64,000 nucleotides of DNA from Paenibacillus sp. FSL R5-0766 (GCF_037971845.1 NZ_CP150227.1:5642001-5706000); one strand, 5' to 3'; positions 35,264 to 44,780 are shown, counted from the stretch's first letter. Notes: a model not told the origin generated them from the letters alone. Made by a program: numbers and translations.

Positions 35264-35605
35264 TTAGATCACCAATAACACAACAACTGAAGAAATACAG
35301 CCTAGCAGGGCAACCAAAATATGGAGACAACTAAATGAGATTTTTTCAAGTAAAATCCGTTGTCTCTTCTGAATTAAACACGAGTAGATGAACACCGTTA
35401 TCACAGCGGGCAGATATAAATGAAGATCCGGACCATCCGTGCTTGGTAATAGTTTATTAATATATCTGCCTATCGTCTCGTTGAACATCATGAGCCCATA
35501 TATACTACCGATTATTGCTGAAACTGCAAACTGAAATAGTATCTGAACTACAGCATTCTTTACAAAGAATGGTTCTCGTTTGCGGTAACGGTTATTAACC
35601 ATCAT
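35264..35605 (-). CDS. Small membrane protein of unknown function
   Basis: 113 residues with three membrane segments and a charged N-terminus (NNRYRKREPF). Two ATGs in a row start it, with GAGGAGG ten bases upstream. It converges with the glycine-rich protein gene, nine bases apart. No family recognised. Confidence 0.6.
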   Translation of the reverse strand: MMVNNRYRKREPFFVKNAVVQILFQFAVSAIIGSIYGLMMFNETIGRYINKLLPSTDGPDLHLYLPAVITVFIYSCLIQKRQRILLEKISFSCLHILVALLGCISSVVVLLVI

Positions 35606-35737
35606 ATATCTTTCGCCTCCTCGTTTTTCTATTACTCTTTTTGGTTACTATTTTTGATTACTACTCCTGTATTTTACCATAATGTTGATCAGCCTTCCTT
35701 TTTAGTTTTTATCGACCTAACGCTCCCCCACAAACAA

Positions 35738-35777
35738 AAAATTGCCCTCTCCACCTCATTGGCGGGAAGGGCAATTA
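35738..35777 (-). terminator. Terminator after rarD
   Basis: On the minus strand ATTGCCCT pairs with AGGGCAAT across a loop, then a T run. Confidence 0.7.
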
Positions 35778-35799
35778 TGGCGATACCATATACATCCGT

Positions 35800-36678
35800 T
35801 CAGCTTACCTTAGCGAGTCTCGTAGCACGTATCGATGCGGCAGCGTATACGATAAGCGCTGTCCAGATGAGTGCGAAACCAACAAGCAGAACTGGCGAGA
35901 CCGTTTCCTTGAACACAAACACACTCAGGATCAGCATAATTGTTGGCCCAATATACTGTACAAAGCCGAGTGTGGACAATGACATTCGAGCAGCCGCCCG
36001 TGCAAAGAACAGCAGCGGCAACGCCGTCACCACACCGGAAAGAAGCAGTTCGAAGAACATCGGCGCAGGCAACGTCCATGCCGTTGCTTTTCCTACTATT
36101 GCTAAGTAGATCCAGTAGCCCAGTGCAACGGGCAGAACTACAGCTGTCTCCGAAAATAAACCCACAGAAGCATCTTGCTTGATCTTTTTCTTCGCCAGAC
36201 CGTACAAGCCAAATGACACGGCCAATGAGATCGCAACCCATGGGAAACGTCCGTAGTCGATAGCGATGATAAGGACTGCGACACCAGCGATGGCAATCGC
36301 GAGCCATTGTCCACGGTTTGGCTTTTCATGAAGGAAGACAACCGCCAGCAGCACATTCAGTAACGGGTTCAAATAATAGCCCAGACTTGTCTCAACGACA
36401 TGACCATTGTTAACTGCCCAGATGAAGATAAGCCAATTAATAGCAATTAACAGCCCACTCGCGGTAAGGGACAGCAGGGTCGAACGACTGGTCAGAATGC
36501 GCTTCATGTCACTCCATCGACGTTGGACGGCAACGAAAATCCCCATAAAGACAAATGACCAGACAACCCGGTGCGATAAAATCTCGCCTGCCGGTACATT
36601 TTCAAACAACTTCCAATACAGCGGGAGAACGCCCCACATGATATACGCAATGATCGCGTTGATTAATCCATTATTCAT
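35800..36678 (-). CDS. rarD: RarD-type EamA permease
   Basis: DMT superfamily membrane protein with ten predicted membrane segments, 292 residues. The start MNNGLINAIIAYIMWGVLPLYWK and the motif ILSHRVVWS are diagnostic for RarD. Exported substrate is unknown; the E. coli member affects chloramphenicol sensitivity. Ribosome binding site GAGGGG. Confidence 0.9.
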   Translation of the reverse strand: MNNGLINAIIAYIMWGVLPLYWKLFENVPAGEILSHRVVWSFVFMGIFVAVQRRWSDMKRILTSRSTLLSLTASGLLIAINWLIFIWAVNNGHVVETSLGYYLNPLLNVLLAVVFLHEKPNRGQWLAIAIAGVAVLIIAIDYGRFPWVAISLAVSFGLYGLAKKKIKQDASVGLFSETAVVLPVALGYWIYLAIVGKATAWTLPAPMFFELLLSGVVTALPLLFFARAAARMSLSTLGFVQYIGPTIMLILSVFVFKETVSPVLLVGFALIWTALIVYAAASIRATRLAKVS

Positions 36679-36829
36679 AACTGTATCCCCTCTTATTGCT
36701 CTGATATCTCAACGGATTATACGCCTCGATCCTCGTTTAAGTAAAGGGGGTACTAGGTCATACAGGAGTCCATGCCTAGTTCAAATGACTTTTTCTTTGA
36801 GCAAAAGCTTAACGTTTAGCGCAACCAAA

Positions 36830-37407
36830 TTATACTTTGCGCTTTTTCTTTCTTACTCTCATAAAGAGGATAAAGATCGCCGCAAATACGACTACACCTA
36901 CGATAAACAAATCAATATCTTGCTCAACATGAACCACATTTTGTGTTCTAAGTTTACTTGTTGTTTTGGTGTAAATCCTTCCCCGAATAGTTCGGTTGCT
37001 TGATTAAGATTATTCATTTCGATAGTCAAACTGCACGGACTACTACTTAATTCGCCATCCACTTCGCTAAAGTATATTAAGTATTTGTTACCTTCCTTGA
37101 AATCAAATCCCCATGTGAAGTTAGTTCCGATAATTAGTTGAGAGTCAACTTCAGTATTCCAACTCCTCTCAACTTCCACTAAAATATATCTGATCTTCTC
37201 TTTTGTCCCCGTAAACCCCTCTTGCTTCAAGTCGACCTTTACTTGCTTTACTTCACCATAAACAGCTCCATCATATATTTCTAACTGTTCTTGGGGACCT
37301 CCCGATTCAGCACATGACAAAGCGTTAGCATTTTGTGAATTTGAGATATAGAAAACGGTGGATATAAAAAATATTAACGTGAATATACGAAGCTTCAGTT
37401 TTTCCAC
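36830..37407 (-). pseudogene. Secreted cysteine-containing protein with a frameshifted membrane anchor
   Basis: The intact reading frame covers 36898-37407 (169 residues, GTG start): a signal peptide ending near NANA, then ALSCAESGG and a beta-rich domain (YGEVKQVKVDLK, YLIYFSEVDGE, SPCSLTIE) like the NTR/TIMP-like secreted proteins of Bacillales. It ends abruptly in WFMLSKILICLS. In a different frame the following DNA encodes VEQDIDLFIVGVVVFAAIF then FILFMRVRKKKRKV and a stop at 36830, which is a membrane anchor with a positive tail. A single base change in length near 36925-36945 would explain this. Confidence 0.65.
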
Positions 37408-37539
37408 CTTCTTCTCATAATGTTAATGGGTACATCTTTATTGACCTGTTTAACAGGAAAAATGTTGCATTTCCTGGCTGTTAGATGAATGAACAAAGAA
37501 GCAACCAATCGGACACAATTGTTTGCTCCATTTGTCTTT

Positions 37540-38064
37540 TTAAGTACCGTATTTCTTTTCCCATTCTTCACTCCATTTTTGAAAACTTTTCCCCGTTACT
37601 TCTTCCAATGTTTCTCCATCCAATGAATATGGTGCCCCATCCATTGCTGTATTTGGGAAAGATGTTCCCCCTATAACTTTGCCTTCACAAAGTAATATTG
37701 AAACTTTGGATTTACTATCGTCAAACGTTCCCAAAGGATGGTTGGTTACTATAAAGCTATATACCGATATTTCCATCCCGAAATACTGTTCGGGTTCTAC
37801 TTTTTGAACCCCCCAGGTCTGTCTATATGGTATCGTTTCCGTTATCCCGTAGAGTAGTTTGTCTTTGTTTAGAGTGTATTTCTGAACTTGACCATCGTAC
37901 GAAGAAATTTTATAACCTTTTGCCTTAACATATTCTGTGGCAGTCTTTTGATCACCTGTGATCGTGAGCTCATCTGTACCCAACCTCGTGACCTCGTTAT
38001 TGCACCCAGCAATGATAAAAAAAACTAGCCCCAATACAATATGGATAGGTTTAAAATACACCAA
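37540..38064 (-). CDS. Predicted lipoprotein of unknown function
   Basis: 174 residues with a signal sequence and lipobox IIAGC (Cys21). The mature part is polar with no known domain. It is one of three small exported proteins encoded side by side on this strand between 36.8 and 38.6 kb. Confidence 0.7.
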   Translation of the reverse strand: MVYFKPIHIVLGLVFFIIAGCNNEVTRLGTDELTITGDQKTATEYVKAKGYKISSYDGQVQKYTLNKDKLLYGITETIPYRQTWGVQKVEPEQYFGMEISVYSFIVTNHPLGTFDDSKSKVSILLCEGKVIGGTSFPNTAMDGAPYSLDGETLEEVTGKSFQKWSEEWEKKYGT

Positions 38065-38206
38065 GTTCCCCCCGCAACGTGCAGTAGTTTATTCATTTTT
38101 TGACGATTAGTTTATTAAAATAGTTTCACTATTCTACCGTTACATTAACAAAAAAGCAGCCGACCCTGATGATCAACTGCCGAATGGTGTTCATTTCAGT
38201 AACGTT

Positions 38207-38602
38207 TCACTTTCCTCCAACACGAAACACACCAATTACGGTTTCACCATCTTTGTCATACAGGGGAATATCACGACCGTCTGGTGATCTGCTGTTCTGT
38301 ATCGCAATAGCTTCTTCAGGTGTTTTTGGTTGCTCGCCATCCATGTCTTTTTTCAGCAGATATCCGTCTGTACCATCCACACCAGTAGCCAAGATTAAAT
38401 CAGGTTCCGTTTCTGGAGAAGTCGCATATGCGGCAGAACCATATGTCTGTCCATTCTTATTTTTCGGATAAAGAGAAGTGATGTGAAATTGATTCATCGT
38501 ATTTTTAACGTTTGTATATTGGGATAACCCTGAACCACTCGATACACTAATCATTAAAACCACAAAGATCAATAATATAACTCCTTTAGAATACATCTTC
38601 AC
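38207..38602 (-). CDS. Small secreted protein resembling the C-terminal part of M56/BlaR1-associated proteins
   Basis: 131 residues with an N-terminal membrane or signal segment (VILLIFVVLMISVSS). The segment YPKNKNGQTYGSAAYATSPE and the end IPLYDKDGETVIGVFRVGG resemble the secreted tail found on some M56 peptidases of Bacillus; this is from memory and could not be tested. The kinase or peptidase part is missing here. Confidence 0.6.
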   Translation of the reverse strand: MKMYSKGVILLIFVVLMISVSSGSGLSQYTNVKNTMNQFHITSLYPKNKNGQTYGSAAYATSPETEPDLILATGVDGTDGYLLKKDMDGEQPKTPEEAIAIQNSRSPDGRDIPLYDKDGETVIGVFRVGGK

Positions 38603-38794
38603 AACTGTTCACTCCCTTATACTTTTGAAATCGCAGAAATTCCAATGAAGAAAAGATGGTTTTCACCTAATCACATTTCCTTCCCATCTTTAGAATAATA
38701 TAACATAGATTCAAAGGAGTAGTTGGAAGTTGAACTATAATCATCATCTAACCTGTCTAACGTTATTTGCAGAACTCCCCCTCTTCGATAACAT

Positions 38795-38834
38795 AAAAAA
38801 ACAGACACCGATCTGTGGAGATCAGCGTCCGTTT
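38795..38834 (-). terminator. Terminator after the NAD(P)-binding reductase gene
   Basis: On the minus strand ACGGACGCTGATCT pairs with AGATCGGTGTCTGT and a run of seven T follows. Confidence 0.85.
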
Positions 38835-38862
38835 GTATTTTCCATATTATCATTTAAAAGTG

Positions 38863-39507
38863 TTACTTCACTTCGCCAACAACGGTAAAGCGCTCGTTTT
38901 TGTGTTGTGGATTCTCGATCTCATCAACCAAAGCAATCGCATAGTCTGCATAGCTGATGTAGCTGTTGCCTTCGCTATTCACGAGAATAACGTCGTTGCC
39001 TGCTTGATATTTGCCGGTGCGTACGCCTTCTGGATTAAAGAATCCAGCCGGGCTCAAGAATGTCCATTGAATACCCGAAGATGCTTGCAGATCCTGCAAG
39101 TTTTGGCCTTGGTTCGTTGCAGTTGCTTTGTAAGCATCCGGGAATCCTGGGGATTCAAAGACACGCAATGTTTTGGACTCGTCTGTGAACAGGCTTCCTG
39201 CTCCACCCACCACGATCAGACGAGTGTTTGGTGCATCCTTCAGGATGTTGATCAACGCTTGTCCTACTTCCACATGCAGGTTTTCTTTACCCGCTGGGGC
39301 ACCAAATGCATTTACAACCACATCAAACGCTTTAACATCTTCAGCTGTAAGATCAAATACATCTTTCTCCAGCGTATTCAGGCTTTTATCTTCCAATTTG
39401 GATGCATTACGAACGATTGCCGTTACTTTATGCCCTCTGTCTGCTGCTTCTTTCAAAATTACACTTCCTGCTTTGCCTGTTGCACCAATGATTGCAATGT
39501 TCATCAT
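38863..39507 (-). CDS. NAD(P)-binding oxidoreductase, atypical SDR
   Basis: A 214-residue Rossmann-fold protein with the glycine motif IGATGKAGSV near the start and VVGGAGSLF near 98. The family includes YwnB-like and biliverdin reductase B-like proteins that reduce flavin or quinones; the substrate is not readable. A MarR- or HxlR-type regulator, often next to such genes, is not present. Confidence 0.85.
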   Translation of the reverse strand: MMNIAIIGATGKAGSVILKEAADRGHKVTAIVRNASKLEDKSLNTLEKDVFDLTAEDVKAFDVVVNAFGAPAGKENLHVEVGQALINILKDAPNTRLIVVGGAGSLFTDESKTLRVFESPGFPDAYKATATNQGQNLQDLQASSGIQWTFLSPAGFFNPEGVRTGKYQAGNDVILVNSEGNSYISYADYAIALVDEIENPQHKNERFTVVGEVK

Positions 39508-39606
39508 GATCTCTCCTTTAAATTATCGATATTGTTTATGTTTGAACTTTATATTGTAACTATAGTTGTTACAACTAAGTTTGTCAACCATGCACAATCA
39601 GTACAC

Positions 39607-39664
39607 GCAAAAAAGCCCCTGATATCATGCCCGTGCAAAACGGATACAATTCAGAGGCTATCTA
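39607..39664 (-). terminator. Terminator after the HesB/IscA-like gene
   Basis: On the minus strand AGCCTCTGA pairs with TCAGGGGCT, followed by TTTTTT. Confidence 0.65.
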
Positions 39665-39728
39665 TTAAAGGGATTGCAAACTGCTTATTTCAAAACAGAA
39701 TCGGGAAACCGCTGTACAACTCAGTTTC

Positions 39729-40085
39729 TTAACAATCCTTATCAGGCACACCCGCGTCTTCCTTCGTACGGAAAGAAGATCCACAGCCACAAGTGGCTAC
39801 CGCGTTCGGATTATGGATGGTGAACCCACCCGTCATACCGGACTCTTCAAAATCAATTTCGAGACCATCCAGATACTTCAGGTTTTCCTTCTCGACTACA
39901 ACCTTCATGCTCTGAATATCCATATACAGGTCCTCATCGGACTCTTTATCGTCAAAGCCCATGGCGTACGAAAATCCGGTGCAACCGCCCGGTGCTACGC
40001 CAAGACGCAGGAACATACCAGGTGTCTCTTGCTGTGCAAGCATCTCTTTCAATCTGTCAGCAGCCGTTTCGCTGATGTTAATCAT
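39729..40085 (-). CDS. Iron-sulfur cluster assembly accessory protein (HesB/IscA family, YutM-like)
   Basis: A-type Fe-S carrier, 118 residues. The three ligand cysteines are Cys35 in APGGCTGFSY and the pair in CGCGSSF near 100, all present. A short extra tail (AGVPDKDC) follows. It probably hands clusters from the SUF system to target enzymes such as the radical-SAM enzyme encoded next door. Ribosome binding site GGAGAG. Confidence 0.9.
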   Translation of the reverse strand: MINISETAADRLKEMLAQQETPGMFLRLGVAPGGCTGFSYAMGFDDKESDEDLYMDIQSMKVVVEKENLKYLDGLEIDFEESGMTGGFTIHNPNAVATCGCGSSFRTKEDAGVPDKDC

Positions 40086-40117
40086 GCCAGGTCACTCTCC
40101 TTTTTCATATAAAATCA

Positions 40118-40285
40118 TGTTCAAAAAGGGCGCTTTTCAGTACCAAGAAGATGGGATGAAGATAGAAATGGAGTAGCGGAGCGTAGGCAAAACTACGTGA
40201 GCAACGGACATTTCGGCTGAATCCCATATTCGATGCTGAGATGCCGCTAGGCATCCTTCGTAATCAAAAGCGTACTTTTTGAACA
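40118..40285 (+). repeat. Palindromic element with TGTTCAAAAAG ends, family 3
   Basis: 168 bp. The first 20 bases and the inverted last 20 agree at 18 positions. The right end also occurs at 22536-22566. No coding capacity. Confidence 0.7.
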
Positions 40286-40391
40286 ACCTTTCATTAACTC
40301 TTCTTTAAATTATACTCCACCCCGTCAAGGGTCTCAAGTCATGTTTGCCTCTTTCCGCGTTCCCCCTGAACTCCTTTTTCTTCCCAGTGTA

Positions 40392-40420
40392 TTGAACCCC
40401 CGCGACACGAGGTTTATAAT
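40392..40420 (+). promoter_or_regulatory. Sigma-A promoter for mqnE
   Basis: TTGAAC, 17 bp, TATAAT. Transcription would start near 40427, leaving a 290-base 5' leader. Confidence 0.7.
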
Positions 40421-40715
40421 GAATAGGTGGTCGCAATGAAATGTCGATATTTTGTCATGACTTATTCAGGTGACGATCATATATAGAGTTGTAATTTTTT
40501 TCACATTTCGAGACTGTCCGCAGTCCCCAATGCATATAGAGTCACAAGACTCACTTTAATGAAAAAATTAGCTTTACGTACGCAGCACACGCTGCACCGG
40601 GTAAATAAGAGTTAGTCCATATAAGAAGGCGGCAGTTGACCGCATCTTTGCTATGTAGTTCTGTACACAGATCCTACACACAACTCAAATCCGGTTAAGA
40701 ACAGGAGGAAACAGT

Positions 40716-41822
40716 ATGTCTACATTGGTAACACCGTTCACAGACAAAAGAATGGCTGAAATCGTTGAGAAAGTGCAGAACGGCGTAAGGCTGAACGTAG
40801 AAGACGGCGTATATCTGTATGAAACAGATGATCTGCTAACTTTGGGCCAGCTGGCCAATGAGGCCAACTTGCGGAAAAATGGTAAGAAAGTATATTTCAT
40901 CGAAAACATGAGTCTTTATTTTACGAACGTATGCGAAGCCCACTGCGCTTTTTGTAATTTCCGTAAAGACCAGGGTGAAGAAGGCTCCTATACATTATCC
41001 GGTCAGGAAATGATCGATTATGTAGAACAGCATATTCATCCGGGCGTGCGTGAGTTCCATATTGTAGGCGGACATAATAACCATGTTCCTTTTCAGTATT
41101 ATGTCGATTCCCTGCGTGCTTTAAACGAGAAATATCCGGATGTTACGCTGAAAGCCTACACGGCAGCCGAGATCGATTTCTTCACTCGCATCAGCGGACT
41201 TAGTATCAGAGAAGTTCTGCAAGAGCTGCAAAAAGCAGGTCTGAAAACATTGACTGGTGGCGGCGCTGAGATTCTCTCGGATGAATATCGCAAAAAAATG
41301 CGTGTAGACAAAGCCAACGTGGATCGTTATCTTGAGGTGCACCGTACAGCTCATGATCTCGGCATGCGTACACATACTACGATGTTGTATGGATCGATTG
41401 AATCCTATGAGGACCGCGTCAACCATATGGTGCAGATCCGTGAATTGCAAGACGAGACCAACGGATTCATGGTCTTTATCCCGCTTTCCATGCAGCCAAA
41501 AAGTAAAACCGCGAGCATTATGCGTCGTAACTCGGCGTATGAGGATCTCAAAACAATTGCGATCAGCCGTCTGATGCTGGATAACATCGATCATATCAAA
41601 GCATACTTCATTAACATCGGTCCACAGCTAGCTCAAGTTGCCCTTGGATTCGGTGCTTCGGATGCACACGGCACGATCGTGCGCGAACGGATTAGTCATG
41701 CAGCAGGTGCACTCACACCTGAAGGCCTTACACGTAAAGAGCTCATATGGCTCATTAAGGGTGCAGGACGTATTCCGGTAGAACGTGATACGTTCTACAA
41801 TGAAATTCAAGTGTACGAATAG
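40716..41822 (+). CDS. mqnE: Aminodeoxyfutalosine synthase MqnE (radical SAM)
   Basis: Converts 3-[(1-carboxyvinyl)oxy]benzoate to aminodeoxyfutalosine, the second step of the futalosine route to menaquinone; 368 residues. The cluster-binding CxxxCxxC is Cys73, Cys77 and Cys80 in NVCEAHCAFC. The C-terminal EIQVYE end and the FIPLSMQP segment fit this family. No other mqn gene is in the window. The start follows AGGAGG. Menaquinone made this way would serve the two NDH-2 enzymes nearby. Confidence 0.92.
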   Translation: MSTLVTPFTDKRMAEIVEKVQNGVRLNVEDGVYLYETDDLLTLGQLANEANLRKNGKKVYFIENMSLYFTNVCEAHCAFCNFRKDQGEEGSYTLSGQEMIDYVEQHIHPGVREFHIVGGHNNHVPFQYYVDSLRALNEKYPDVTLKAYTAAEIDFFTRISGLSIREVLQELQKAGLKTLTGGGAEILSDEYRKKMRVDKANVDRYLEVHRTAHDLGMRTHTTMLYGSIESYEDRVNHMVQIRELQDETNGFMVFIPLSMQPKSKTASIMRRNSAYEDLKTIAISRLMLDNIDHIKAYFINIGPQLAQVALGFGASDAHGTIVRERISHAAGALTPEGLTRKELIWLIKGAGRIPVERDTFYNEIQVYE

Positions 41823-42056
41823 GACATAACTCCATCCACAACCAATATTGCACCAGCACCACTCCAGAACGCAGCTTTCATTATAGGGAGACGTTTGAAT
41901 TCGAGTGGTGCAAACTGCTGAATAATATCTTTAATTTTCAATGTCTACTTTTCAATTATTCAAAACCAAACAAAAGGAGCAGCTATGTTATTGCATAGCT
42001 GCTCCACAGTTTACAGCCCCATTTCAGTGGGACTGATGCAGAAAGGAAGCCGAGTC

Positions 42057-43118
42057 ATGAAAAATTTCGTCATTCTTGGAGGCGGTTATGGCGGCCTCAC
42101 CATCATCAAGGAACTTCTGGAGGGTAAAATTCCATCCGATACACAAATTATTTTGGTGGACCGCAGCCCCTTTCAGGGATTAAAGACCGAATATTACGCA
42201 CTCGCAGCAGGAACCGTATCTGATTATGACCTGCGTATCCAATTTCCAGTGAGCGATAAAGTCACTTACCGTTATGGAGAAGTTACTTCGATTGACCTGG
42301 AACAGCGTCAGATTGAATTTGAAGGCCAAGACCCGCTCCTGTACGACAAACTTGTCATTGGACTTGGTTGTACAGACCGTTTCCACAATACACCAGGCGC
42401 CGAAGACTACAGCTGTACCATTCAGAGCTTTAGCAAAACACGCGAGACCTACCTGCGCCTCAATGAAGTCAAAGCCTATGGCAATGTGCATATCGTAGGC
42501 GGCGGATTAAGTGGAGTCGAGATGGCAGCCGAACTTCGTGAGAGCAGACCCGATCTGAACATCAGCATTCTGGATCGTGGTGAACGTGTATTATCCGCTT
42601 TCCCGCAACGTCTATCCGTGTATGTGCATGAATGGTTTAACGAACATCAGGTAGAGACACGCGGGCATATCGCCATTTCACGCGTTGAACCGAACGCCAT
42701 CTATAACCGGGATGAACAGATCCTAACGGATGCTGTCGTGTGGACTGCAGGCATTCAGCCCGTAAAAGTGGTACAGGATCTGGACGTAACCAAAGACCCT
42801 CAAGGTCGTGTCGTCCTGAATGAATACTACCAAATCCCGGAATATACGGATGTGTATGTCGTTGGTGACTGTGCCAGTGTCCCTTATGCACCTAGCGGTC
42901 AAGCTGCGGAAGTACAGGGTGAGCAGATCGCCCATATTCAGCATGCCCTCTGGAAAGGCGAAAAGCCCAATCCACATCCACTCAAGCTTCGTGGCACACT
43001 CGGTGCACTCGGCAAGAAGTCTGGGTTTGGGCTGATGGGCAAAACGTCCATGATGGGACGTGTACCTCGTATTTTGAAAAGTGGTGTGCTCTGGATGTCC
43101 AAGCGCCATCTCGGTTAG
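42057..43118 (+). CDS. NDH-2-like NAD(P)/FAD oxidoreductase (YutJ type)
   Basis: A 353-residue flavoprotein with two Rossmann motifs: FVILGGGYGGLT at the start and VHIVGGGLSGVEMAAEL near 145. It resembles NADH dehydrogenases but is shorter at the C-terminus, like YutJ of B. subtilis. The start at 42057 follows AAAGGAAG. YutJ, YuzB, NifU-like YutI and the A-type carrier form the same neighbourhood in Bacillus, which supports the call. Its stop codon overlaps that of the facing yuzB gene. Confidence 0.85.
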   Translation: MKNFVILGGGYGGLTIIKELLEGKIPSDTQIILVDRSPFQGLKTEYYALAAGTVSDYDLRIQFPVSDKVTYRYGEVTSIDLEQRQIEFEGQDPLLYDKLVIGLGCTDRFHNTPGAEDYSCTIQSFSKTRETYLRLNEVKAYGNVHIVGGGLSGVEMAAELRESRPDLNISILDRGERVLSAFPQRLSVYVHEWFNEHQVETRGHIAISRVEPNAIYNRDEQILTDAVVWTAGIQPVKVVQDLDVTKDPQGRVVLNEYYQIPEYTDVYVVGDCASVPYAPSGQAAEVQGEQIAHIQHALWKGEKPNPHPLKLRGTLGALGKKSGFGLMGKTSMMGRVPRILKSGVLWMSKRHLG

Positions 43119-43369
43119 TCGAGATCGAGCTCGTCCCAGACATCGGCTTCGTTAATTTTGGCCAGAATGGCATTATATAGATCTTCCACTTTGTCCGTGA
43201 TGACAACTTCACCATTCACCAGTGCAAAAGGAGTCATGGAACATTGGCCGCAGTTGGTGAGGCAGCCGTATTCAATCACGTCATAGTCTGGATTTTCTTC
43301 CAGTTGATCCATGACTTCATCTGTGCCAAAATGCATATTATTGGCACAAAATTCAATAATCGGTCTCAT
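43115..43369 (-). CDS. yuzB: YuzB-family protein (DUF1450)
   Basis: 84 residues with Cys in IEFCANNMHFG and a pair in YGCLTNCGQC, which suggests a thioredoxin-like fold with metal or cluster ligands. Function unknown. Its 3' end overlaps the stop codon of the YutJ-type gene, and it is divergent from the NifU-like gene. Confidence 0.85.
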   Translation of the reverse strand: MRPIIEFCANNMHFGTDEVMDQLEENPDYDVIEYGCLTNCGQCSMTPFALVNGEVVITDKVEDLYNAILAKINEADVWDELDLD

Positions 43370-43440
43370 TTAGGTTCACCTGCTTTGTTTGACCATTTTA
43401 ATTTGTGGCCATTTGTAATATAATATAGGAAGGAAAGGAG

Positions 43441-43695
43441 TTGAACAATATGAGCGAAAACGCACAAAGCACCATGTATGATGAGGTATCTGATGTGCTT
43501 GATAAACTTCGTCCGTTCCTGCAGCGCGATGGCGGTGACGTGGAACTGGTCGACGTGGAGGACGGCATCATTAAGCTGAAACTGGTCGGTGCCTGCGGCA
43601 GTTGCCCAAGCTCCACCATTACCTTAAAAGCCGGGATTGAACGTGCCCTTCTCGAAGAAGTAGAGGGTGTACAAGAAGTCGTACAAGTATTCTAA
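43441..43695 (+). CDS. NifU-like Fe-S scaffold protein (YutI)
   Basis: NifU C-terminal domain protein, 84 residues, with the cluster-binding CGSC in [16 protein letters not shown]. Likely receives and passes on [4Fe-4S] clusters. AAAGGAG precedes; the ATG at 43450 is an alternative start. Conserved next to yuzB and yutJ. Confidence 0.92.
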   Translation: MNNMSENAQSTMYDEVSDVLDKLRPFLQRDGGDVELVDVEDGIIKLKLVGACGSCPSSTITLKAGIERALLEEVEGVQEVVQVF

Positions 43696-43717
43696 TCAAT
43701 CCTTCACGAAATAAACC

Positions 43718-43760
43718 TCAAGAGCCTTTCGCTTCGCATGAAGCGGAGGGCTCTTTTTTT
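43718..43760 (+). terminator. Terminator after NifU-like gene
   Basis: AAGAGCC pairs with GGGCTCTT around an inner stem CGCTTCGCATGAAGCG, then a T run. Confidence 0.85.
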
Positions 43761-43833
43761 GTGTGCATATGCAGAGAGTCCATTTCATCTGTCCCTTTGA
43801 CGGGTTTCCACGTACAATCCATCCATTCACCTT

Positions 43834-44613
43834 TTAAGTATCCTCGCGCTGTATGGTCGGACGAATCGGATCAAGTCCTCCAGATACATCCATAATGTTG
43901 CCTGTTATAAAATCGGAATGATCAAGGCACAGATACGTAATCACTCGTGCAATATCTTCACCGCTGCCTGGACGCCCTCTTGGTGTTTCCTCGTCGGTGA
44001 TGCCTGCCATTTCATCAATCGTTTTCTCTTTGTTCGCACCACGAATGTCACCTGGACATACCATGTTAACCGTAATTCCATACGGGGCTTCTTCAACCGC
44101 GAGTGTCTTTGTAAAAGATACCAGACCCACCTTGGCAGCCGCATATACGGCGCGATGAGGCCAAGATCTTGCTTCTCCAGCATGACTGAAGCCAAAATGG
44201 ATAATGCGTCCCCATTGCTTGCGTCTCATCTCTGGCAATACACGCTGATCCAGTAACATCGGTCCCAACAGATTTCCCTGCACAAGCATCTGGACCTCAG
44301 CTTCAGAATAATCCGCAAATAATCGTCGTTCACGGACAAATGGACCCGCGTTATTCACCAAAATATCAATGCTACCCAGGTTGCCTTCCACCTGCTCAAC
44401 CAATGAAGAGATATCTTCCACCTTGGATATATCAGCCTGGATGGCAATGCACCGCACACCCTTGGCTATAATCTGAGCCTTTAAAGCCTCAGCTTCTGTT
44501 CTGCTGTGTACATAGTTAAGGGCAATATGACACCCTTGATCTGCCAGACTGAGGGCCGTCATTTTACCAAGACCTTTGGCACTTCCCGTTATGAGGGCAA
44601 TCTTTCCCTTCAC
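43834..44613 (-). CDS. SDR family oxidoreductase (FabG-like)
   Basis: NAD(P)-dependent reductase or dehydrogenase, about 259 residues. Cofactor motif TGSAKGLGKM, NNAG near 90, catalytic Tyr in YAAAK with the upstream Ser in FGFSHAGEARSW. A GTG at 44613 lies six bases from GAGGGGG and is the best start; the ATG at 44619 is adjacent to that site. It is divergent from the DUF2167 gene. Substrate unknown. Confidence 0.85.
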   Translation of the reverse strand: MKGKIALITGSAKGLGKMTALSLADQGCHIALNYVHSRTEAEALKAQIIAKGVRCIAIQADISKVEDISSLVEQVEGNLGSIDILVNNAGPFVRERRLFADYSEAEVQMLVQGNLLGPMLLDQRVLPEMRRKQWGRIIHFGFSHAGEARSWPHRAVYAAAKVGLVSFTKTLAVEEAPYGITVNMVCPGDIRGANKEKTIDEMAGITDEETPRGRPGSGEDIARVITYLCLDHSDFITGNIMDVSGGLDPIRPTIQREDT

Positions 44614-44681
44614 GTTCATCCCCCTCTTCAAAGAGCAGTCACTATCCAGTATAAAAGATTTATCGTCCTCCTACAACTCAC

Positions 44682-44704
44682 TTATCCACAAGGGATTATC
44701 CACC
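44682..44704 (+). promoter_or_regulatory. Pair of DnaA boxes
   Basis: TTATCCACA (44682-44690, perfect) and TTATCCACC (44696-44704, one mismatch) in the same orientation, between the SDR and DUF2167 genes. Confidence 0.5.
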
Positions 44705-44780
44705 TTTAATTCCAAATATATCTTGATTGAAATCAAACACCTATGGTACTGTCGAGGATATAACCTGAAAGGACCTCTAC

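Larger units (their letters stand above)
40086..40715. other. Intergenic region with repeat element and mqnE leader
   Basis: A 630-bp gap: family 3 repeat (40118-40285), then a strong promoter at 40392-40420 and a leader of about 290 bases before mqnE. No gene longer than 16 codons is seen. Confidence 0.6.

Noticed and set aside
38671..38853. 60-codon open frame on the minus strand
   Set aside because: It runs across the terminator of the reductase gene and lacks a ribosome binding site.
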